Source: Peptococcaceae bacterium UBA5752 (GTDB lineage Bacteria; Bacillota; Dehalobacteriia; UBA4068). From it: a stretch of 64,000 nt of DNA. The notes under the pieces are model-generated. The model searched no databases, was not told the DNA's origin, and saw only the letters and a program-made list of their open reading frames with translations. The DNA lies in assembly GCA_002419055.1 (NCBI GenBank), contig DIFI01000007.1:14126-78125 (forward strand). Reading direction: 5' to 3'. Both the position numbers and the translations under genes were made by a program. Every line of letters begins with the position of its first letter. The first letter of the stretch is position 1. Positions 42,549 through 51,700 of this stretch are shown in pieces.

Positions 42549-43024
42549 TCAGTCTGTTAAAGTAAGGAATATTTCGTTTAATGCCATTTACAGATTGCAT
42601 ATCGTGGCCGCCTGTTCCTTGTATTCTGCAACTATTAGATCGGGTGAGAGTATTTTCATTTTTCCTGCAAACTGAAATATCCGCCCCAGATGTTATCTGC
42701 TCCCCATTTGTGTTGATCTATTTTTGATAGTATTTGTGGTCCTTATTTATTACTCAATTTCTCTTAAGTTAGCATGAATAATCCACTGAAATAATTGAGC
42801 GTATAATTAATTTAAATAAATGACATTATTAGTGATAAGCAGGATGAATAATTTTATATCTGAACATATTCCATCCTGGAATCTCTTTTCGCTCAACTTT
42901 TACTCTGATAAAAAGATACTTTTTTTACCCACTACTTGAACAAAAGTTGGACATTTACTGCATCCGAGTGATTTCAAGCAATAATAAAACGCCTGTCATC
43001 TTAAAAGATAGCAAGGGTTTTATT

Positions 43025-43068
43025 TGGTTGCGGGGGTGGATTTGAACCTGCGACCTCCGGATTATGAG
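43025..43068 (-). mobile_element. tRNA-fMet 3'-half fragment (attachment-site relic 3)
   Basis: 44 bases including the encoded CCA match the 3' half of the tRNA at 63838-63913 with only a few changes (TGGATTTG for AGGATTTG, GGATTATG for GGGTTATG, CTGCG for CTACG). The match ends after the anticodon, at GAG. It is the best preserved copy. Confidence 0.85.
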
Positions 43069-43140
43069 ATGCCGTTTGTATTTTTTACATCATTTAATGC
43101 GATGCAATAAAGCCTGATAAAGTGCTATATCTTTGTTTTG

Positions 43141-43217
43141 TCATCTAATATTATAAGGTTCTATTATATTATTTTTAACTATGTTGTGCGCTAAATGTGC
43201 GCTAAAAAGGTGCTAAC
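43141..43217 (-). pseudogene. Integrase C-terminal tail remnant
   Basis: Minus-strand reading HLFSAHLAHNIVKNNIIEPY and on to NIR-stop, broken upstream by a stop codon. The tail points to the tRNA relic 70 bases away, as integrase genes do next to attachment sites. The AHLAHNI core recurs near 63750. Confidence 0.5.
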
Positions 43218-43765
43218 TATTATGCGTTATTTTTTCGCTTTTTAGGATAATACTTGTTGCCCATTAGAAATGGAATATTATTTTGTGTTTTGTATAAACT
43301 GAGAATAAGGTACGCAACTATTTTGACTTTCTCATCTTGATATGTTATACTATCTATGAACCGTATTTGGTTGTATCCGAGGGCAATTGGAGCCCAACGC
43401 TCTGCAACTACACATCGGTTCTATTTTTTATCGAGATACAGAACATCACTTTTTCTATAAATCCTGAAATCAAGCAATGGTCAAGCAATAGGACGATTCA
43501 TTTGCTTGACGCATTATACCAGCGGCAAAGACGATTGCTTTTTTGGTTCATTAGACATGCCTCCTAACTATTCCTGACGAGTTATCAATTTAATTGTTAT
43601 TGCGTAAAATATTATTGACACAGTTATTCTCTTGTGGTTGCCAATAGGAGATTTTCTTCTACCCATTTGAGCGCCTCCATTGGAGGAAAAGCCGATTATA
43701 GTAGTGAATCTTCTTTTATCTATTATTAAGAGAAAATTATAAATTAATAAATATATATTTAGTTG

Positions 43766-43794
43766 TTGACAATTGTTGTCAAAAGATTTAAATT
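43766..43794 (+). promoter_or_regulatory. Promoter of the cobalamin riboswitch transcript
   Basis: TTGACA at 43766-43771 and TAAATT at 43789-43794, 17 bases apart. The -10 is weak. The riboswitch P1 begins about 18 bases later. Confidence 0.6.
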
Positions 43795-43811
43795 TAGATT
43801 GGATAATTTAA

Positions 43812-43976
43812 TAAAAAAACATCTGTATTGATAAGACATACAAAATTGGGAATCCGGTGAGAAACCGGAGCTGCTCTAGCAACTGTAAACACGGACGAAG
43901 GGATATGCCACTGCGAAAAACGCGGGAAGGCCCCGGGAGGTTGATGTGTGAGCCAGGAGACCGACAGGTGTTTTTG
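43812..43976 (+). ncRNA. Cobalamin riboswitch
   Basis: Conserved elements in order: GGGAATCCGGTGAGAAACCG, GGAGCTGC, CAACTGTAAACACGGACGA, and GAGCCAGGAGACCGACAGG, which are the hallmark boxes of cobalamin riboswitches. The outer helix P1 is formed by AAAAAACATCTG (about 43813-43825) and CAGGTGTTTTT (43965-43975). It lies upstream of the small genes and the capture/ECF operon. A terminator-like hairpin follows at 44070-44098. Confidence 0.93.
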
Positions 43977-44069
43977 CGATGTTAATCCCTCTAAGAGCGG
44001 GAAAACACGTAGGCAGACTTTCATGATTTCTTAGCTATTTTTAAGATAAGAATCTCTGTTCATTTGTGT

Positions 44070-44098
44070 GCGCGTTCCGTTGGAGACGCGTATTTTTT
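44070..44098 (+). terminator. Terminator of the cobalamin riboswitch expression platform
   Basis: CGCGT-TCC pairs with GGA-G-ACGCG, followed by TATTTTTTT. It lies 55 bases before the first coding gene, so cobalamin-bound RNA would stop here. Confidence 0.7.
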
Positions 44099-44153
44099 TA
44101 TTTTACACGGAAGCCGCTGACAGTATGATTATTGTAAAAATAGGGGTAAAAAA

Positions 44154-44312
44154 ATGAATGAAAAGAATCCGTATCAACGGTTGATTTTGAATGAGCAGGA
44201 GATTCGTCTGATTCAAATGATCCGCGATACAAAATATGGCGAACTACATATTTTTATTGCAGACAGCAAGCCGATAAGAGTCGAAGAAATTAAAAAAAGC
44301 ATCAAGCTTTAA
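44154..44312 (+). CDS. DUF2292 (YezD-like) small protein
   Basis: A 52-residue frame with ATG at 44154 after an AGGGG site. The sequence ILNEQEIRLIQMIRDTKYGE followed by LHIFIADSKPIRVEEIKKS matches the DUF2292 pattern: a helix, then YG.l.I...g..v.ie. Relatives (YezD) are known beside sulfur-assimilation genes in other bacteria, with no established biochemical function. Here it is the first gene after the cobalamin riboswitch, so its expression should follow cobalamin status. Confidence 0.75.
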   Translation: MNEKNPYQRLILNEQEIRLIQMIRDTKYGELHIFIADSKPIRVEEIKKSIKL

Positions 44313-44410
44313 GCAGGAACTGAAGAACAACAGAAATTTGACAGATCGGGCAGGAGCGACGAATCAACGGGATTTTCTTGGAAATCCATCACATAAGAAA
44401 GGCGTAACGT

Positions 44411-45160
44411 ATGAAAGGAAACACGTTCACATGCCGCGACGTCTCTTCTCCGCAGTCGATTGTGGAGCATAAACAGTCATTGGAAGAGGAACTACGGTTT
44501 TTTCAGGAAATTAAAAACGCAAAGCTTCTTATTCCATGCAGCGGAAAAAACGAAGAAGCAATTAAAGGTTATTCTATAGCTGTCTTGAGCACGCAAAACG
44601 GTGAAATATTTCTGCCAGCGTTTACAAACCAGGAAGAATTTGACAAATGGCCGTACGAAAACTGCGGAACGATAGTATGTTCATATGACGATATAAAACA
44701 CAAAGTTATCGACAACCCGCAAAAGCTTTCAGGTATCGTTATCAATCCATTTGGCAAAATGCGGCTGCTTCGGTTAGATCTGATTAAGCAGGTTGACGCA
44801 AAAACGGAGGGAATGTCCGTTGAAAGGATTGAGCATGGCAAAAATCTACGCCTGTTTCGGCCAAAACAGGAATTTCTCGGCCTGGCTGAGAAGATGAAAA
44901 CATTCTTAAAAACACATGAGGAGGTATACAAGGTTTATCTGCTGTTAGCGCAGGAGCCGAATGATCGGAAGCCGCACTGGTTTATTATTGTCGACTTTGA
45001 CGGCGAACGGGCGGCGCTCTTTCCTGCAATTGCGCACCTTGTACAGCCGTATATGAAACCCGGCGACACCTTCGAATTAATCAAGGCGACCGATGGTCTG
45101 CTTCAGAAGGCCGCATTGCGCTACCGACCAATTTATACCAAACTTGGCGTCATAAAATGA
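44411..45160 (+). CDS. SseB-family protein (enhanced serine sensitivity)
   Basis: A 249-residue cytosolic protein with the SseB N-terminal domain (about 20-130: AKLLIPCSG, GEIFLPAFTNQEEFDKW, GIVINPFG) and an SseB C-terminal domain (150-245: VYKVYLLLAQEP, HWFIIVDFDGE, FELI). The family is named after an E. coli phenotype; molecular function is unknown, and members are often fused to or near secretion or polymorphic toxin genes. It is second after the riboswitch; a terminator follows it, so it may be separately controlled from the capture operon. Confidence 0.85.
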   Translation: MKGNTFTCRDVSSPQSIVEHKQSLEEELRFFQEIKNAKLLIPCSGKNEEAIKGYSIAVLSTQNGEIFLPAFTNQEEFDKWPYENCGTIVCSYDDIKHKVIDNPQKLSGIVINPFGKMRLLRLDLIKQVDAKTEGMSVERIEHGKNLRLFRPKQEFLGLAEKMKTFLKTHEEVYKVYLLLAQEPNDRKPHWFIIVDFDGERAALFPAIAHLVQPYMKPGDTFELIKATDGLLQKAALRYRPIYTKLGVIK

Positions 45161-45219
45161 ATTAATAATTTTCAGCATCAGATTTGAGTAGGGAACTGAC
45201 CGAACAACGGAGGTTCAGC

Positions 45220-45258
45220 CAACATGGATTCAATAACCATGTTGACTGGATCTTTTTA
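45220..45258 (+). terminator. Terminator after the SseB-like gene
   Basis: CAACATGG pairs with CCATGTTG (9-base loop), then ACTGGATCTTTTTATTTT. It could separate the first two genes from the capture operon, or be leaky. Confidence 0.6.
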
Positions 45259-45345
45259 TTTTAAGCCGGATGTGTCAAACAGCGAAAATGTATGTTAGCA
45301 GATAGAAGTATCAATTCAAATAAGTTCAAAGGAAAGTGAGTATTT

Positions 45346-45663
45346 GTGAAAGCAGACGATAATATAGGGACAATTCTCAAATGGATTGAAGCGGCGGATG
45401 GCAAAGCAGAATTTCCTCACGTGAATGCAGAATTTGTGCGACATCATAGGCAGGATACGGATGAGGAGCTACTGGATTACGTTAGATACTGTGCGGTCGA
45501 GCTTGGTCATATTCCCAAAAAGCATGAGGTGTTGGGCTTTTCCTACATAAAAAGCCGGCTTGGACCATGGCCACGGGTATTGGAAAGTGCTGGACTGAAA
45601 GAAACCAAACAGAAGAAAAATTCTTTTAGTCTCATATGTTGCGATAAATATGATAATCGATAA
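45346..45663 (+). CDS. Small protein with a homing-endonuclease-associated repeat-like domain
   Basis: 105 residues with a GTG start after GGAAAGTGAG. The central part, DEELLDYVRYCAVELGHIPK followed by KHEVLGFSYIKSRLGPWPRV and LESAGLK, has the layout of the homing endonuclease associated repeat (a helix pair, GxxP, then R.G.W...L..AGL), a small DNA-binding fold. No nuclease domain is present. It lies 120 bases before the giant SLH protein gene and may be a regulator of it; that is inference from position. Confidence 0.65.
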   Translation: MKADDNIGTILKWIEAADGKAEFPHVNAEFVRHHRQDTDEELLDYVRYCAVELGHIPKKHEVLGFSYIKSRLGPWPRVLESAGLKETKQKKNSFSLICCDKYDNR

Positions 45664-45786
45664 ATCAGCAATATTGGCACAGAGGAGATGCAATAAATAA
45701 ATTTGTTAGTTCAGTTAGAAGATTTTATTCATGATCATGATTGAAAATTAAAATATATTTGTGAAGGAAAAGGAAGGGGAAAACAT

Positions 45787-48700
45787 ATGTCATGGATTAA
45801 GAATCATGTATTGAAACCGCAAAACTTGTTGTTAATCGCGTTGCTGGCGGCACTTTGCTTAATCGTATTGCCCATAGGCGTACGCGCGATGCAACCCCAG
45901 GTGACTGTAATTGTGGAAAACACAACTTTCACCGAATCATTTGCGGAGTACGACAGTCTCTCTGGAGAAACGAAGATTTACACGCCTGCCTGGAGCGGGC
46001 AAAAGATCAAAGAAACGGTTGAAGTCGCCGACGGCGATACAGCTATTGAATTGGTGGCACGTGCTCTCGAACAGGCCGGCATAACAGATGTCAGCGGCAT
46101 TGATTCTAATTATATCACCGGTATCGATGGGCTGGACGCTTATGACGGCGGTTATATGAGCGGCTGGATGTGTTCGCTGAATGACTGGTTTTTAGCAGAA
46201 GGCCTGAATGCCTATAGTTATGACGACGGTGAGATTAACGACGGCGACGTCATAAAAGTTCTGTATACAACAGATTGGGGCGCTGATCTCGGCAGCGATT
46301 GGAGCAACAATGACAAAACACTTGCGGATCTGGAATTCAGCGAGGGTAGTCTATCCCCGGATTTTGACGCAGATACACATACATATACTTTAACCGTGCC
46401 GGACGGTGTGGACGAAATCACTGCCATACCCACAGCCAGCAACAAAAATTTTCAGGTGCGCTCCGGCGTGGGGCTGCTAGAATATGCCAATAATCGGTGT
46501 ATTCCGATAGAAAACGGCACTGTAGTCAGCGTTGTCTGCGGCAATCCTTCTTGGCCTACCATGAATTACGCCGATGATGTGGCGGCTGAAGTATATACTG
46601 TCACGGTAGCAGTAGAAGGTGCGGCGGCCAACCACGCGCCCACATTCCAAGAAGGCATAACTTCTCCTGTCAGTGTTTCTCTTTATTCGGGAGAAGACTG
46701 TTCGCTTGATTTGAGTTCGATTTTCAGCGATGAAGACAATGATGCGCTGAGTTATGCCGTCAGTGTTGACAACGGTGCTAAACAGGAAGTGGACGCCGAA
46801 TACAGTACAAAAATTAGTAACTGTGTACTGAATTTTTACGCATTCGACGGCAAGACCTATTCCCAACCTTATACGGTAAACCTGAGCGTTAAAAGCGTTA
46901 CCGCCACTACGCCGACGGTCAGCGGCGGCAACATGGGTAATATTTTTTATCGTCTTGTTGCCGACTCCACCGTTTTACCGGAGTCATACTGCAACATAAA
47001 AAGCGGCTCCTATAACGGCACCTTGAGCTATCAGTGGTATCTCCGCAATGTCACCGCTAACGCGGCTGCAGAATACGAGGCAATTCCCGAAGCCACTACC
47101 GTTAAATATACGTTGCCGATCAGCATGATAAACACTGAAGCTGGTATTTATCAATATTTTTGCCGCATCACCAATACGGTGGGTGGAGATGCCAAGAACA
47201 GTGCATCTGTGGACAGTGGTGCCAACACGGTTGTTGTCACAGCGTCCGACAGCTATCTTCTGCGCGTCAGTAATGCCCATACCCTAAAGCTGTATAAGAC
47301 GGTGGAGCAGGACGGTGTCAAAAGTGAAGTCGCTGTAGATATAGGCGAACCTTTGGCGGTTTCCAGCTATCTGGAATATTCTCCAGCTTTAACCGTAGGC
47401 ACTACTTACCGTTATGAAGGCTTTGATGCCGACGGCAATTCTCTTGCCGGCGGTTCTTTCACCGTTAAGGAAAATGTCTATAAATATTATTTCGGACAGG
47501 TAAAATTTACCGTAGGCAGTCAGGATATAGCTAATTATACTATCCAGCTTAAAGACGCTGACGGCAATCAGATCACACCGGTTCAAATTACCGATGGCAC
47601 CTTAACAAAGTATTCGTCCATGCTGCAAGGATATCAGTTGGATAATGACAATGTAGGTTCCAATATTAAGTATACCTATAAAGCTACCGCCAAACAGGGA
47701 CTTTGGAACAGCGGCTATGCTTTTTCTTCTAATGATTGGACAAGCATTAACGGCGTTTCCTGGGGTGTGACGAATATCAGTGCAAGCCTGTTGCCCATAA
47801 TCAATATAACAGTGCCATCTGATTCCCAACTTATCCTAGGCGCTAAAACCGGCAAGCATTATATGCCCTTTACCACCTATGATTCGATTATGGAAAGCAC
47901 AAATAAACTAACGGGCAATACCACTTATTCTTATGCTTTGACGCTTAATTCCCAATATAATATCCGTGTTACCATGGATGGCAAGATCACCTATGCTGAC
48001 CGCTTCGTTGCTACAGTAGGGTTGGAATTAAATATCGCCGCCGATGATCTTTTCGATACGGACAGTTCTTATGAGGACACCTACCAGAATGATATCTATC
48101 TCAATGTTCCGGCCTCACATCAGTTGCTCCTGGATACAGGGGAAACCTTTCAGATTATTCCTTTCCGTATTTATCAGATTGTCGATAATATCACCAACAA
48201 TTATTTCTTTGAGCCTGATTATCATTACAGCATTATTTCCGGCGACGATGTGGTGAGTATTGATCAGGATGGTCTGCTCACAGCAAATCAAGCCGGTACA
48301 GCCTTGGTACTGGTAAGCTATGATGCGCTTGAGACATGGCTGACCGGCAGCGCCGGTGATCAGCTCTCAACCGTCCAACATATTTACGACGCTGTTGATC
48401 CTTACCGCATCGGCGTATTTGCCGTTACAGTGGGACAGGATGGCAGCGTGTCTACCGGCATTGATTATGATGCGGATTTCGAAACTGTTTATTATGCAGC
48501 TACAGTAAACGGCAATGAAGTTGCTGACGCTCATGCTGTCTACACTTTTACGCCGGCAACCGACTCCACTGTTGAAATTATGCGGCTTAAAGTCACCGAC
48601 GGTAACGTCGATACCGCCACCGGTTTTGTAACAGATGGCGTGACCAAAAATGTCGACGGTTCTTATACCGTTAATTTGAGTGACGGCCGCAATATCTTAA

Positions 48701-51700
48701 AGATTAGCAAGGATGGACTTGTAGCTTATCAGGTTTTAACCGCGGCCGGTGTTGATGTCGCCTACAGTAACGTGACTACAGGTGGCGACACTTACGCTCC
48801 CGGTAACAAAGTTTTGATAACTGTTACCGGTGCGCTGGCTCCGGTACAAAAAATGTCCGGTATCTATAATCCCCAGAGCGGTATCGTTGTCTACAATGAT
48901 GAGGACGGCAATGAACTGAAAAACAGCAGCAAATCCTTTAGTTTTACCATACCTTCCTCGTGGACAGGGGCTACTTATACCATTGATAACGGTCATATCT
49001 ACACCTGGTGGTATGGTTCCGAAGCCGGTGCTCATCGCGATGTAAGCCTGGAAACCGGGGTAGGCGTAAATACCAGTGCCGGTTCACCCTTCGGCGATTT
49101 CTGCGTGCTGCCGGATATCGTTATACCGATACAGCAGCCTGATACCCGCTACACTGTAACCTTCGTTGCTCCCGAGGGTGTCAGCATTGATGTTGCCGAC
49201 AGCAACGGCGCGGAGATGACGGCAACGGATAGCGACGACAATATTTTCGCACTGCCGTCCGGTAACTATACCTATACGGTCAGCGGCAGCGGTTATCAAA
49301 CAGAATCCCATCAGTTTAGCTTTTACAATACCGAGGACGTGACAATTGCCGTACCTTTGACGCTTGCAGCCACATCAGGATCGGCATGGGACGGCACAAC
49401 TTCCGAACCGACCTTGAAAAACGGGGTATACCAGATTTCCAACGGCGCACAACTAGCCTGGTTTGCGGCTCAGGTAAACAGCGGCAACAACAGTATCAAC
49501 GCTAAAATAACTCAGGACATAGCGTTAAGTACGGAATATAGCTGGACCCCTATCGGCACTTCTTCCAAGAAATTTCTGGGCGTTTTTGACGGCAACGGCC
49601 ATACTGTCTATAACATGACGATCGATGCATTCCAATACAAGGGGTTGTTCGGATATATCGGCAGCGGCGCGACAGTCAGTGATCTGACCGTAACCGGCAC
49701 GCTCACCAATACGACCGCGACCTATAATCAAAGCTTGTTCCATGGCGGTATTGCCGGCGCCAATGCCGGCACGATTACCGGATGCGTCAACCGCGTGGCG
49801 ATTACAGGCTATGTTAACGGCATGCTGGGACAGGGTTCCATTGCAGCTTATGCCGGCGGTATTATCGGCGCCAACCTGGGCGGTACTGTCAGCGATTGCG
49901 TGAACTATAGCAATGTCAACATTGTCGGTCGTTATCTGGGAGGCATTGCCGGTAACAACACCGGCACCATCACCGATTGTCTGAATTACGGTGATATCAG
50001 TGGCAATCTTTATATCAGCGGTATTGTCGGGCAGTCCAGCAACCTGGTGGAAAACTGTGCCAATTACGGCGATATCAACGCCTCCAGTAGCTATGCCGCC
50101 GGTATTGTAACGGTGTTAAGCGGCGGCACGATTACAGGTTGTATCAATACAGGCGATATCAGCGCCACCAGCTATTCCGGCGGTATCGCTGCCAACGCCA
50201 GTTCTGCAAATGTTTCAGTTATAAACTGTTATAACAACGGCAAAATACTGGCTACTACCACTACCTATGCCGGAGGTGTCGTAGGCAACCTCAGCGGTTC
50301 CGGCGCTGCCGTTACAAATTGTTATAATACCGGCTCGTCGGCCGGTAACGCCGTTATCGGTTATGCAAAGACTACAGCCAGCGCCGCCAATTGCTATTAT
50401 CTGCAGGGTAGCGCAACGGCGGATGCTTTAGATGGCAGCGGCGTCACTGTTAAAACTACGGTTGAGCTTAAATGCTTGGCGGCAACATTAGGCGATGGTT
50501 TTGTCACAGACGATTTGCAGATCAACAGCGGATATCCGGTACTTGCCTGGCAGCCTCATGGCAGCATATCCGCGCCGGTGATTACCGGCCAACCGTTGGA
50601 TGCCGTTTATCAGACCAATACCACCGCGGATTATCTTCTTGTCTCCGCTGATGGCAGTAATTTGAGCTATCAGTGGTATAAGAAAGCCATGGGCGACAGC
50701 GATTTCACCGCTATCCAATATGAGGTGAGCAATTTTTATCAACCTGCGATCACGGATGTCGGGACGATTCAATATAAAGTCAAAGTTACTTCTACCGTTG
50801 GCAACAGCAGCGACTCAGTTTGGAGCAACGCAGCTTCGATTGTGGTTTTGGACAGCGCGGACGAAGTGTCGTCCTGCCGTGTTGATTTGACAATCACTAA
50901 GATTAACGCTATTGGAACGGTTACATTGGACAGCAAAGATGCCATTGAATCTGCCCGTGCGTTTTATGATGCCCTTTCCGCTGATGAACAGACTCAAGTA
51001 ACCAATTACAGCACTTTGAGCGCCGCGGAAGACAGTCTGACATTATTACAGGCAAAAGACAGCGCTAAAACTACTTTGGCCGCCTATAAGAGTGCAGCCG
51101 ACTATCGTCAGGCACAACAAACGGAGTTATCCGACGCTATCGCGGCAGGGAATACCGCGATCGATAACTCAACTACTACCGACGCGGTAAACACTGCTTT
51201 AAGCGATGCCAAAGCAGCTATTGACGCTATCAAGACCGCTGCGCAACTGTCATCGGAAGAAAGCGCCACAACCTTATCTCAGACTAAGGCTGACGCCAAA
51301 ACCGAACTGGCGGCTTATAAGGATGCTACCGATTATCGTGAAGCGCAGCAGACAGAATTGTCTGCTGCCATAACCTCAGGGAATACGGCTATCGATAACG
51401 CAACTACTGCTGATGCTGTTGCGACGGCTTTAACCAATGCCAAGACAGCCATAGACGCTATCAAGACCGCTACGCAACTGACCGAAGAAGAAAACACCGC
51501 CGCCGAACAGCTGGCGATTCAAGGCGTCATTGACAAAATCGATGCGATCGGCAGAGTCTCGCTGAGCAGTAGAACTGCCATCGAAACCGCCCGCAGCGCT
51601 TACGACGAACTTACGGAGACGGGGCAGGCTGCTGTTACAAATTACAGCACGCTGACCGCCGCGGAAAAAGCACTTGCCGCCTTAATTACTGTTAATCGCG

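Larger units (their letters stand above)
42551..43765. other. 1.2-kb gene-free region with a tRNA relic and integrase tail
   Basis: Holds the third tRNA-fMet fragment and an integrase-like tail. The rest (42600-43020 and 43220-43760) shows only short frames. A minus-strand AGGAGG site at about 43562 precedes a 17-codon frame that I do not recognise. Confidence 0.45.

Noticed and set aside
43337..43567. Plus-strand 76-codon frame before the cobalamin riboswitch
   Set aside because: No ribosome binding site, no protein-like pattern, and it lies in decayed element DNA.
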